Shown: piece after piece, positions 8,101-15,124 of the stretch
How positions within the stretch are numbered: position 1 is the first letter of the stretch
How the letters are laid out: each line of letters starts with the position of its first letter
Assembly: GCF_003261055.1 (NCBI RefSeq)
Contig: NZ_CP030073.1
Coordinates: forward strand, 6,014,001 to 6,078,000
DNA from: Streptomyces cadmiisoli
GTDB lineage: Bacteria > Actinomycetota > Actinomycetes > Streptomycetales > Streptomycetaceae
Reading direction: 5' to 3'
DNA: 64,000 nt
Program-made: the position numbers and the translations under genes
Notes under the pieces: generated by a model
The model's database searches: none
What the model was told of the DNA's origin: nothing
What the model saw: the letters and a program-made list of their open reading frames with translations, nothing else

Positions 8101-9373
8101 GGCCCGGCAGGACCAGCACGGCCGCGATCAGCGCGGCGAAGCGGCGGCCCGGCAGCGGGCGCGCGCCGCGCGGCTCGGCCGCCACGGCGACCAGATGGGC
8201 CAGGCCCAGCACCAGGGCGAGCGCCAGTCCCGTCTGGAACTTGTAGATGTTGCGGAACGGCGCCAGCCAGCCGTTCAGCCAGTCCTGCACGGTCTCGTGG
8301 AAGGGACCGCCGAACGTCCCGCCGTACCCGGCCAGCAGGATCAGCGCCGCCGTCAGCGCGGTCAGCACCAGCCACCGGCGCTCGGGCAGGTCCCGGCGGG
8401 CCAGTCCCGCGAGGCCCAGCGCGGCCGCGAACGCCGAGCAGACGATCACCGGTACCGAGGTGGCCACCGTCCAGCCCGCGGGCAGCCACGCCTCCCCGAA
8501 GTGCAGGTACGCCACCCAGTTGCCGGCGCCGCGCAGGGCCTCCGTCGCCGACATGGTGGCCGTCGTGGTCTGCGAACTCTCGATGTAGGGCAGGAAGTTC
8601 TCCCCGTACGCGCCGAGCAGCAGCAGCGGGATCCACCACCAGGCGGTCGCCACCAGCACGCCGGGCACCCACCAGGCGATCAGCTTGCGCTGCCGCGGCC
8701 CGGGCGGGCGGGACAGCAGGTACAGGCCCACCGGCAGCAGGGAGGCCAGCGTGGAGGCCGCGTTCACACCCCCCATGAACGGCACGATCAGCGCCGAGCG
8801 CAGGGCGGCGATCCGGGCGCTGCGGCGCTCGTCGGCCAGCGGCAGCAGTACCCACGGCAGGAACGCGCCGGGCAGCGCGGCGGCCGACGTCGAGCCGACG
8901 ACGGTGGTGAACACCGGCCACAGGGAGTACGCGACCGCGGCCGTCAGCCGGGAGGCGCCGCTGCCGACGCCCAGCCGCTCGGCCAGCCGCAGGGCGCCCC
9001 AGAAGGCGACGGTCACCACCAGCGACAGCCACAGCCGCTGGGTCAGCCACACCGGCAGGCCGGCCGCGCCGCCGAGCCAGTGGAACGGCAGCATCGGCCA
9101 CACGTAGCCGATGTACTGGTCCTGGATGCCGCCGAAGCCGGCCCGGTCGTGCCACAGCCCGCCCAGGTCGGAGAGGAACCGCCCCGGGTCGACGGTCACG
9201 CCCAGCTTGGTGTCGAAGGTCTGCCGGCCGGGCTGCACGGCCAGGAACAGCGTGAGGACCACGGCCCAGAACCCCAGCAGCCAGCGCCGCGACCGCGGGC
9301 CCTCCGGGGGGCCCGCGGTGGTCGCGGTGGTGGGGACGGCTGCCGGGGGAGGAGCCTGGACCGTGGTCGTCAT
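5099..9373 (-). CDS. AftD-like alpha-(1->3)-arabinofuranosyltransferase family protein (DUF3367)
   Basis: 1424 residues from ATG 9373; a GTG 9 bp earlier is possible, but ATG 9373 gives the ATGA overlap used across this operon. The first ~450 residues form a GT-C multi-spanning domain: FWAVVLTLFLAVQPG, then DTKLGVTVDPGRFL with the Asp expected to act on a polyprenyl-phosphate donor, then many helices. Two discoidin/F5-8C-like modules follow at about 719-790 (FDGNPDTAW) and 950-1010 (LTDGDLTTAW). Helices return at about 1237-1380, before a charged Pro/Arg tail. Length and order match mycobacterial AftD, which adds arabinofuranose to arabinan from decaprenyl-phosphoryl-arabinose. Whether this homologue transfers arabinose is not known from sequence. 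It is the central gene of the operon. Confidence 0.85.
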   Translation of the reverse strand: MTTTVQAPPPAAVPTTATTAGPPEGPRSRRWLLGFWAVVLTLFLAVQPGRQTFDTKLGVTVDPGRFLSDLGGLWHDRAGFGGIQDQYIGYVWPMLPFHWLGGAAGLPVWLTQRLWLSLVVTVAFWGALRLAERLGVGSGASRLTAAVAYSLWPVFTTVVGSTSAAALPGAFLPWVLLPLADERRSARIAALRSALIVPFMGGVNAASTLASLLPVGLYLLSRPPGPRQRKLIAWWVPGVLVATAWWWIPLLLLGAYGENFLPYIESSQTTTATMSATEALRGAGNWVAYLHFGEAWLPAGWTVATSVPVIVCSAFAAALGLAGLARRDLPERRWLVLTALTAALILLAGYGGTFGGPFHETVQDWLNGWLAPFRNIYKFQTGLALALVLGLAHLVAVAAEPRGARPLPGRRFAALIAAVLVLPGLLWPYLNGSVLNPGSFRELPKYWQATADWLEKYSPDSRALVVPATAHGIHTWGSTIDQPLDVLADSRWAQRDYVPFGTPGNRRAMDAVEQALLTGAEVPGLADFLSRAGIHYVVVRNDLDPDQIGAVPTTTVKRTLEQSGYERVTGLGPVMTGGRIADDAPLQVEGLYPRQRAVEIYRPLTEDVPRPGQASLYPVAETAVVSGGPESLLPVAAALRGRATVLAGDNHPGLGSPQLQVTGDGLRRADTRFGLVNANTSYTYTRDERNAPDAHQDAGEPPHQILPVTGTRHQTVAELRGARSVTASSYGSWFFHLPQFDPVGAFDGNPDTAWTEGSADSPDGQWLRIAFTGDYDMPSSFRVTPLPQESVRSAPTRVRVETERGSVTSFLQPNGMTQRVKAPAGETGWMRLTIVDSVERRSGLLGAGFSEITLPDVQVTRLLRLPADAEPAANELISLHRAADPTGLSPTGTEAGLHRRFTTDTAGRYEVAASAVAVPGEELDRLLYEIAPDQRDRITATADSTARLGAGLSARNLTDGDLTTAWVAGARPTVHLRWEGKQPVGELVLAAAGGLSARPTEVRISSPDGATLAGVDDNGWVRFPPITTDRLDITVTETAPLTLHNPVVDEDLNLPVGLTEAYLPALDAYRTPQPDPDRTFSLPCGQGPVLAVDGELYRTGVRGTVRDLVERRPVKVSLCPADGPEADGLELARGAHRVEAGDAGPLVVTGVTLTRGTVTEPLAADRDLEIRDWLGDRREVAVGPGAASYLTTYQNFNDGWRATLNGRELTSVRLDGWQQGWRIPAGVSGTVRLAYEPSTTYDAGLIGSGVGVAGLVALVLWRRRAPNPDAPQPVPAPPGPWLGTVALTVVGVVIAGWFALLVPALAVLAHRRHALLVPIAFVALAGAGVAAAAGAGRPVADGAGAFGPVAQLLALIGLFAALVSTRGRRAPDPAAEPDPEAPTRPLPRRRRGESGPPPRPAAGPTVSARGPGGPSLDKGEADRP

Positions 9374-10146
9374 GGGGAACACCGCCGGAGGATGAGGAGG
9401 AGGTTCCAGGTGGCCAGCTCACGGATGCCGGGGACCTTGACGACGGCCTCGGTGAGGAACGGCCAGTAGCGGGAACGCGCCGAGACGACCGTGACGTCGT
9501 CGCGGGCGCGCACCTGCCGCAGGGTGGGGCCGATGTGCACGGCGAAGAGGTTCTCGCCGAGGGTGTGCTTGGCTTCCTTGCCGGTACGGCGCCGGTAGCG
9601 GGCGCGGGCCCGCTCGGCGCCGAAGTAGTGCCAGGGCGCCCACTCGTGGCCGCCCCACGGGGACAGCCAGTTGGTGAACGACACATAGATCAGCCCGCCG
9701 GGCCGGGTGACCCGGGCCAGCTCGCTCAGGAACGTCTGCGGATCGGCCACGTGCTCCAGCACGTTGGAGGAGAACGTGACGTCCGCGACCCCGTCGTACA
9801 GCGGCAGCAGATAGCCGTCGGCGATCACCGTGCCGTCCGGCGGCTTCTCGCCCAGCTCCCGCACGTCCGGTTCGAAGAGGTGGGCCTGGGCGCCGCGGCG
9901 CCGGAACTCCTCGGTGAAATGGCCGCTGCCGCCGCCGACGTCGACCACGGTGCGGCCGGCCAGCGGGCCGTCGTAGGCCTCGACCTGGTCGGCGGCGTCC
10001 CGGGCGAGCAGCGCGTAGCACGCGTCGGGGTCGTCCTGCTCGTGCAGGAAGGCGCGGAAGAGGGTGAGGGAGCGGCGGAACGACGGGTCGCGCGGACCGC
10101 GGCCGGGCTCCGCGCGCCCCCGGCCGCCACCGGCAGCCGCGGTCAT
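9370..10146 (-). CDS. Class I SAM-dependent methyltransferase
   Basis: 258 residues from ATG 10146, overlapping the GT4 stop (ATGA). Motif I is VVDVGGGSGHF at 67-77, followed by an acidic position in FEPDVREL. FSSNVLEHVADPQTFLSELARVTRPGG (125-151) is the Methyltransf_11 block. The C-terminus is rich in aromatic and basic residues (NWLSPWGGHEWAPWHYFG), as in methyltransferases acting on sugar or lipid-linked acceptors. It lies between a glycosyltransferase and the AftD-like gene, so the acceptor is probably a glycan intermediate (inference). Confidence 0.87.
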   Translation of the reverse strand: MTAAAGGGRGRAEPGRGPRDPSFRRSLTLFRAFLHEQDDPDACYALLARDAADQVEAYDGPLAGRTVVDVGGGSGHFTEEFRRRGAQAHLFEPDVRELGEKPPDGTVIADGYLLPLYDGVADVTFSSNVLEHVADPQTFLSELARVTRPGGLIYVSFTNWLSPWGGHEWAPWHYFGAERARARYRRRTGKEAKHTLGENLFAVHIGPTLRQVRARDDVTVVSARSRYWPFLTEAVVKVPGIRELATWNLLLILRRCSP

Positions 10147-11294
10147 GGCTCCCAGCCCCTCACCGCCTCGGCGGCCACCGCCCGGAACTGCCGGACGGTG
10201 CGGTCCCAGCGGTAGCGGGCGGCCCGTTCCCGGGCGGCCTTGCCCATGAGTTCGCGGCGGTGCCCGGACAGGGCCAGGGTGCACCAGGCCGCCGCGAAGG
10301 AGGACTCCCCGACGGCGAGCACGCCGGTCTCGCCGTCGACCACGGAGTCCCGCAGGCCGGGCACGTCGAAGGCGATCGTCGGTGTCTCACGGGTGGCCGC
10401 CTCGGTCACGACCAGCCCCCAGCCCTCCACCGCCGAGGGGTGCAGCAGCAGCCAGGCCGCGCACAGCAGACGGTGCTTCTCGACGTCCGGGACATGACCG
10501 GTGAACTCCACGTCCGGGCCCGCGAGCCGTTCCAGCCGCTCCCGCTCCGGGCCGTCGCCGACGATCACCAGCCGGCCGCCGGTGACCGGTCTGACCCGCT
10601 CCCACAGCCGCAGCAGCAGATCGACGCGCTTGTACTCGACCAGCCGGCCCACCGCCACGAACAGCGGCTCGGGCGAGCGGTCGGCGCGGGGGCCGGGTTC
10701 CTCCACACCGTTGTGCACGACCCGGATGCGTTCGCGTGCCACGCCGATCGCGCGCAGGGCGTGGGCCGTGGACGGGGAGACGGCCACCAGCAGGCTGTGC
10801 TGCTGCGCCTCGGTCAGCGCCCAGTGCTCGATTCTCCGGCCGAGCCGGGCGGCCGGCGCGAGCGGCCCGCCGAAGCGCATCCTCCACAGGTCCGTGTGCA
10901 CATGGTTGACCAGGCACAGGGTGGGGCCGTGATGCCACAGCGGCGCCAGGTACGGCATGCCGTTGCACACCTCCACCAGCAGGTCGCAGTCGCCGACCTG
11001 GCGGGCGAAGGCGGAGCGGGCGCGCAGATAGTGACCGTAGGCGCCGCCCGCCGAGACGACCCGGTAGTCGCGGTACGACGCGGGGCCGCCGCACAGCAGG
11101 GTGACCTGGTGGCCCAGTCCGGTCAGGCCCTCGGCCAGCCGGTCGACGAGCAGTTCGGAACCGCCCGCGGCCGGATTGCCGAGGTCGCGATGGGCAAGGA
11201 AAACGATTCGGCGCGGGGGTGGGGGGAGCACCGAAGAGTGCTGCTGCGGCCGGGGGAGAGCGGTGCGCAGCGGCGGCGGTACGTGCTGGGGCAT
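10143..11294 (-). CDS. GT4-family (GT-B) glycosyltransferase, first gene of the operon
   Basis: 383 residues from ATG 11294, which has GGAG seven bases upstream. A longer open frame reaches 11477 but lacks a better ribosome site and adds low-complexity sequence. The N-terminal Rossmann half has a glycine-rich entry (AGGSELLVDRLAEGL). The C-terminal half shows FVAVGRLVEYKRVDLLLRLW, a GDGPERERL turn, and LLHPSAVEGWGLVVTEAAT, the GT4 acidic EGWG donor site. These are retaining transferases using nucleotide sugars on the cytoplasmic side. It opens the operon and may make an early precursor of the polymer handled by the AftD-like protein. Confidence 0.88.
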   Translation of the reverse strand: MPQHVPPPLRTALPRPQQHSSVLPPPPRRIVFLAHRDLGNPAAGGSELLVDRLAEGLTGLGHQVTLLCGGPASYRDYRVVSAGGAYGHYLRARSAFARQVGDCDLLVEVCNGMPYLAPLWHHGPTLCLVNHVHTDLWRMRFGGPLAPAARLGRRIEHWALTEAQQHSLLVAVSPSTAHALRAIGVARERIRVVHNGVEEPGPRADRSPEPLFVAVGRLVEYKRVDLLLRLWERVRPVTGGRLVIVGDGPERERLERLAGPDVEFTGHVPDVEKHRLLCAAWLLLHPSAVEGWGLVVTEAATRETPTIAFDVPGLRDSVVDGETGVLAVGESSFAAAWCTLALSGHRRELMGKAARERAARYRWDRTVRQFRAVAAEAVRGWEP

Positions 11295-11614
11295 GGGCGC
11301 TCCAACTCGTCTCGGGGTGCGGAACTCAGCGTGGGGGAGGGATCGTTCTCTGTGCTTGTCCTGAGCGGGGGCTGTGGACGGGTTGTGCTCGGGGTGGGGT
11401 GGACAGTTTTCGCCGAGCCGTTCGCCACGGCTACTCACCGGCGTGACAATTTCGGGCCTTGTTGTACCTGACGTCACGTCACAAAGTGAGCCCGGGCCGA
11501 TACCGGCCCCTTGACGCCGCGTGACGGGCCTGTCGACACTGGGCGGGGACCGGCACGGGTGGGGCGCCGGGGTGGGACGACCTCCGGACTCTGGACGAGA
11601 GAGGCTGACCCCGC
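11295..11614. promoter_or_regulatory. Divergent intergenic region (320 bp) between the glycan operon and the microprotein-PucR pair
   Basis: No gene is visible here. The region must hold promoters for both directions. On the + strand, TTGACG (11511-11516) and GACACT (11535-11540) are 18 bp apart, a plausible housekeeping sigma promoter for the microprotein gene. A dyad lies at 11469-11481. I see no confident promoter for the minus-strand operon. Confidence 0.4.
11469..11481. promoter_or_regulatory. Palindrome TGACGTCACGTCA, candidate operator
   Basis: TGACGTCA (11469-11476) is a perfect 8-bp palindrome, and CGTCA continues to form an overlapping second dyad. It sits between the two divergent transcription units and about 30 bp before the putative -35 of the microprotein gene. 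It is a reasonable site for the adjacent PucR protein or another dimeric regulator. No factor can be assigned from sequence. Confidence 0.35.
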
Positions 11615-11767
11615 ATGTCCAGACTGATCGCCGCCACCGTGACCGTCGTCGTGGCCGCCGCCCTCGCGGTGGTCACCGCGCTCGGCATCGTCGCGCTGCT
11701 CGAAGCGACGCCCGACCAGCCCAACACACCCCTGATCACATACGAGCAAGCGGGCCAGGGGAGCTGA
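11615..11767 (+). CDS. 50-residue single-span membrane microprotein
   Basis: ATG 11615 to TGA 11765-11767 gives 50 residues. Residues 4-29 form one continuous hydrophobic helix (Leu/Ile/Ala/Val-rich) after a short basic N-terminus (MSR); a 20-residue polar tail with TPDQPNTPL follows. GAGAG lies about ten bases before the ATG. The stop is two bases before the GTG of the PucR regulator, and that gene's ribosome site AGGGGAG lies inside this gene's last codons, so the two are translationally coupled. G/C at third positions and this coupling support a real gene. Function unknown; it could be a membrane sensor or anchor for the regulator. Confidence 0.7.
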   Translation: MSRLIAATVTVVVAAALAVVTALGIVALLEATPDQPNTPLITYEQAGQGS

Positions 11768-11769
11768 CC

Positions 11770-13014
11770 GTGGCGGCCCGCCCGGCAACGGTCACCACCC
11801 GCTCCGCCTGGCACGAGGTGCCCCGGCTCCAGGTGCGCCGGTTCGCGGCGATCGCCATGGCCGAGGCGCCCGCGCTCGCCGAGGAGATCCTGCGCGAGAT
11901 CCGCCGCGAGTACCCGCACCTGCCCGTCGTCCTCGACGAGAACGGCGAGCCGATGGCGCTCGTCGGCATCCGCCGCGCGATAGAGGCCTTCGTACAGCAC
12001 CTGGAGCAGGCCGACTACTCCTCCGGCCGCCCCACCGTGCCGCCCGGCGTCTTCCAGGACTTCGGCCGCGGCGAGGGCTACAACGGCCGCACCCTGGACT
12101 CCCTCCAGGCGATCTACCGGATGGGCGTCCGGCTGGCCTGGCGCCGCTTCGCCGACATCGGGCAGCGGGTGGAGATCCCGCCGCCGGCGATGTACGAACT
12201 CGTCGACGCCGGCTACGAGTACCTCGACGGCCTGGTCGACCAGTCCGTGCGCGGCTACGCCGAGGCCGCGGCCCGGCAGGCAGGGGAACGCCTGCGCCTG
12301 CAACGCCGCCTCATGGAGCTGCTGCTCGCCGAGCGGCACCGCAGCGACCCCGCCGACGCCCTCTCCGAACGGGCCGCCCGGATCGGCTGGGCGCTGCCCG
12401 AACGGGTCGCCGTCGGGGTGCTGCTGCGCCCGGCCCGCGAGGCGCTGGCACCCGCGGTCGGGCAGGGCGTGCTGCTGGACCTGGAGTACGAGCAGCCGCG
12501 CATGGTCGTGCCCGAGCCGGACGCCGCGGGCCGGCAGGAACTGCTGCAGCGGGCGCTCGGCGGCTGGTCCGGCGCGATCGGACCGCCCGTGCCGCTCGCC
12601 CACGCCGCCAAGTCGCTGCGCTGGGCCGAGGCCGCCGTGCACCTGATGGAGCGGCGTCTGCTGCCCGCCGGCGAGGTGCTGTTCTGCACCGAGCACACCG
12701 AGGCCCTCGTCCTGCTCCAGCCGGAGGAGCTGATCGACGACCTGGCCCTCAGATGCCTCGCCCCGCTCGCGCACTGCGGGCCCACCCACGGGCGGCGGCT
12801 CGCGGAGACGCTGCTGGCGTGGCTGGAGACCCGCGGCGGTGCGCCGGAGGTGGCCGCTCGGCTCGGTGTGCATCCGCAGACCGTCCGCTACCGGCTGCGG
12901 CAGATCCGGCAGCTGTGGGGGGACGAGATCGACGACCCCGACCGCCGGTTCGAGCTGGAACTGGTGCTGCGGGCCCGGCGCCTGCGCGGCGAGTTCGGCC
13001 GGGTCCGTACCTGA
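11770..13014 (+). CDS. PucR-type helix-turn-helix transcriptional regulator
   Basis: 414 residues from GTG 11770 with AGGGGAG eight bases upstream. The frame is open further upstream, but that would cover the microprotein gene. A long helical N-terminal sensor region (about 20-330) precedes the C-terminal PucR HTH: APEVAARLGVHPQTVRYRLRQI at about 357-378, then DDPDRRFELELVLRARRL. PucR proteins such as FasR bind DNA through this C-terminal domain and sense small molecules N-terminally. The cognate ligand is unknown. It is divergent from the glycan operon, so regulation of that operon is plausible but unproven. Confidence 0.85.
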   Translation: MAARPATVTTRSAWHEVPRLQVRRFAAIAMAEAPALAEEILREIRREYPHLPVVLDENGEPMALVGIRRAIEAFVQHLEQADYSSGRPTVPPGVFQDFGRGEGYNGRTLDSLQAIYRMGVRLAWRRFADIGQRVEIPPPAMYELVDAGYEYLDGLVDQSVRGYAEAAARQAGERLRLQRRLMELLLAERHRSDPADALSERAARIGWALPERVAVGVLLRPAREALAPAVGQGVLLDLEYEQPRMVVPEPDAAGRQELLQRALGGWSGAIGPPVPLAHAAKSLRWAEAAVHLMERRLLPAGEVLFCTEHTEALVLLQPEELIDDLALRCLAPLAHCGPTHGRRLAETLLAWLETRGGAPEVAARLGVHPQTVRYRLRQIRQLWGDEIDDPDRRFELELVLRARRLRGEFGRVRT

Positions 13015-13150
13015 ACGGACCCGGCCGGCGCGCCCCGGCCCCGCCGCGGGCGGGCCGAGCACGAGGCGTCGGGACGAGCGGAGTGCGGGCGTCCGCGTGC
13101 GTGGGGTGAGGGTAGCGTGCGGGCGCCAGCGCACGCGGCGTGAGCCCCCC

Positions 13151-13249
13151 GGCCGCGCGTCCGTGCGCGGAGTGGAGTGTGCCGGCCGCGCGTCCGCGCG
13201 CGGATTGGAGTGCGACGGGCGCGCGTCCGTGAGCGGAACGAGCGCGCCC
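13151..13249. repeat. Three imperfect 33-bp tandem repeats
   Basis: Copies at 13151-13183, 13184-13216 and 13217-13249 share the core GGCCGCGCGTCCGNGCGCGG followed by an AGTGGAGTG-like stretch. Copies 1 and 2 differ at about four positions; copy 3 is more diverged in its second half. The unit is self-complementary in part (GCGCG/CGCGC) and could fold. It sits downstream of the PucR stop and upstream of the IclR promoter. Function unknown. Confidence 0.6.
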
Positions 13250-13327
13250 GGTGCGTATCCGACCAGCGCAGGGCATTGCCCGGGCAAAGGCTCCATGAGT
13301 AGCCTGTGTTCGCCATTCCGATCGGCA

Positions 13328-13342
13328 GTTGAAATATCGAAC
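13328..13342. promoter_or_regulatory. GAAATA-type dyad upstream of the IclR gene
   Basis: GTTGAAATATCGAAC lies about 73 bp before the GTG start of the IclR gene. It contains the imperfect arms GTT...AAC and resembles sites at 18495-18509, 29901-29935 and 32203-32232 that precede sugar-catabolism genes. IclR proteins commonly autoregulate, so this could be the site of the adjacent regulator (inference). Confidence 0.35.
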
Positions 13343-13414
13343 GAGGCTGGGACGGACACAGCCTCGGACAGACGCCTCAGACGCAAGTCTCACACGCAAG
13401 GGAGGGGGCCGGCC

Positions 13415-14188
13415 GTGGGACGCCTCGTACCAGCCGTGACCCGGGCTCTCGACATCCTGGAGCTCTTTCTCGACGGAGACGGCACGCTCTCCGCCCCCGA
13501 CATCGTGCGCAGGCTCCAGCTGCCGCGCACGACCGTGCACGAGCTGGTCACCACGCTCGCCGCCAGGTCGTACATCGTCCAGGTGCCGGGCCAGCCGGGG
13601 CGCTACCGCCTCGGCGTGCGCCCGTACCAGCTCGGCAGCCGCTACGCCGAGCAGCTCGACCTCGCCGCCGAGGGCCAGCAGGTCGCCCGGTCCGTCGCCG
13701 AGACCTGCGACGAGACCGTGCACGTGGCGATCCTGGAGGGCACCGACGTCATCTACATCGCCAAGGTGGACTCCACGCACGCGGTGCGGATGGTCTCCGC
13801 GGCCGGCCGCCGGCTGCCCGCGCACTGCACGTCCGTCGGCAAGATGCTGCTCGCCTCGCTGCCCGAGCCGGAGCTGGCCGCGCGCATCCCGGACGGTGCG
13901 GAGCTGGTCGCGATGACCCCGAACAGCGTGACCGACCCGGTGGCCCTGCGCGAGGCGCTGACCGGCATCCGCGAGCGGGGGATCGCGGTGGAGAGCCGCG
14001 AGTCCAATCCCGACGTGAGCTGTGTGGCCGCGCCGGTCCGGGACCGCACCGGCCGGGTGGTGGCCGCGCTGTCCATCTCGGTGCCCATGATCCGATGGAG
14101 CGACGAGCGCCGCGCCGAACTGGAGCAGCTCGCCGCGAAGGGCGCCGCCGAACTGTCCGAACGTCTCGGCCACCGGAGCGCGGCATGA
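13415..14188 (+). CDS. IclR-family transcriptional regulator
   Basis: 257 residues from GTG 13415, with GGAGGGGG upstream deciding the start. The N-terminal winged helix spans about 5-65 (ALDILELFL, LSAPDIVRRLQLPRTTVHEL). The C-terminal effector domain covers about 80-250 and includes HCTSVGKMLLASLPE and GIAVESRESNPDVSCVAAPVRD, the IclR ligand-pocket signature. The SMP-30 lactonase start overlaps the stop (ATGA), so the regulator probably senses a sugar acid or lactone and controls the pathway that enzyme serves. IclR members can be repressors or activators. Confidence 0.9.
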   Translation: MGRLVPAVTRALDILELFLDGDGTLSAPDIVRRLQLPRTTVHELVTTLAARSYIVQVPGQPGRYRLGVRPYQLGSRYAEQLDLAAEGQQVARSVAETCDETVHVAILEGTDVIYIAKVDSTHAVRMVSAAGRRLPAHCTSVGKMLLASLPEPELAARIPDGAELVAMTPNSVTDPVALREALTGIRERGIAVESRESNPDVSCVAAPVRDRTGRVVAALSISVPMIRWSDERRAELEQLAAKGAAELSERLGHRSAA

Positions 14189-15027
14189 AGTACGAAGTGG
14201 CGGTGCGCGCCGAGGCGACCCTCGGTGAGGGCCCGACGTGGGACCCGGTGGCGGCCAGGCTGATCTGGATCGACATATTGGGCTCCCGGCTGCACACCTA
14301 CGACCCCGCGACCGGCCGCCGGACGGTCCGTACGACCCCTCAGCACATCGGCGCGGCCAAACCGCGCACCGGCTCCGGACTGGTCCTCAACCTCCGCGAC
14401 GGAGTGGCACTGCTCGACCCGGACGGCTCCTTTTGCTGGCTGCACCACGACCCCGTGCCCGGCCGCCGCGCCAACGACGCCGCCGTCGCCCCCGACGGCT
14501 CGCTGTGGGCGGGGACGATGCACTACGACGAGACCCCGGGCGGCGGCACCCTGTCCCGCGTGTCCGCCGACGGCTCGGTGGTCCCGGTCCTGGACGACGT
14601 GACGGTCAGCAACGGCACGGGCTGGAGCCCCGACGGACGCCTGATGTACTACGTCGACTCACCGACCCGCCGCGTCGACGTCTTCGACCACCGGGACGGC
14701 CGGGTCACCAACCGGCGCACCCTCGCGCGGATCGAGGACGGCGCCGGCTACCCCGACGGTCTGACGGTCGACGCGGACGGCTGCGTGTGGGTGGCGCTGT
14801 GGGACGGGGCGGCCGTACGCCGCTACACGCCGGACGGCCGACTGGACCGGGTGATCGGCCTGCCCACGCCCAGGGGCACGGCCTGCGCGTTCGGCGGACC
14901 CGACCTGACGGACCTGTACGTCACCACCGCCCGGGTGGGCCTCACGGCGCCCGATCCGCTGGCGGGTTCCGTCCTGGTGGTGCCGGGGGCGGGCAAGGGG
15001 CTGGCACAGCCGGCGTTCGCCGGGTAG
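14185..15027 (+). CDS. SMP-30/gluconolactonase-family sugar lactonase
   Basis: 280 residues from ATG 14185 (ATGA overlap with the IclR gene). A six-bladed propeller is implied by repeated WDP/DPDG/SPDG turns. The metal site is represented by Glu15 in LGEGPTWD, the Asn in VSNGTGWSPDG and the Asp in GYPDGLTVDADG. Family members hydrolyse aldono-lactones such as glucono-, galactono- or arabinono-lactone with a divalent metal. No signal peptide, so cytoplasmic. It would follow a sugar dehydrogenase and precede a sugar-acid dehydratase, and candidates for both are encoded at 30014-32172. Confidence 0.88.
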   Translation: MKYEVAVRAEATLGEGPTWDPVAARLIWIDILGSRLHTYDPATGRRTVRTTPQHIGAAKPRTGSGLVLNLRDGVALLDPDGSFCWLHHDPVPGRRANDAAVAPDGSLWAGTMHYDETPGGGTLSRVSADGSVVPVLDDVTVSNGTGWSPDGRLMYYVDSPTRRVDVFDHRDGRVTNRRTLARIEDGAGYPDGLTVDADGCVWVALWDGAAVRRYTPDGRLDRVIGLPTPRGTACAFGGPDLTDLYVTTARVGLTAPDPLAGSVLVVPGAGKGLAQPAFAG

Positions 15028-15038
15028 GGGATCGCCGA

Positions 15039-15075
15039 GGCCGTCGCGGCGCCGCACGCCGGCGCCGTGGCGGCC
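15039..15075. terminator. Probable bidirectional terminator
   Basis: GGCCGTCGCGGCGCC and GGCGCCGTGGCGGCC form a 15-bp inverted repeat with two mismatches and a 7-nt loop. It lies just after the lactonase stop and before the convergent FAD-enzyme stop. There is no T-run, as is usual in Streptomyces. Confidence 0.45.
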
Positions 15076-15124
15076 CTCCCGTGTGCCGTCGTCCAGGGGG
15101 CTGGCCTGTCGGCCGTCCGGCGGG

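Larger units (their letters stand above)
13015..13414. other. 400-bp intergenic region with tandem repeats and IclR promoter region
   Basis: No gene is visible. The first 250 bp are G+C-rich and repetitive (see 13151-13249). The last 150 bp are more A/T-containing and must carry the promoter of the IclR gene, including the dyad at 13328-13342. A ribosome site GGAGGGGG (13401-13408) precedes the GTG at 13415. Confidence 0.5.

Noticed and set aside
11295..11477. N-terminal extension of the GT4 gene to 11477
   Set aside because: The extra 61 residues are low complexity and lie over the divergent promoter region, while ATG 11294 has a good GGAG site.
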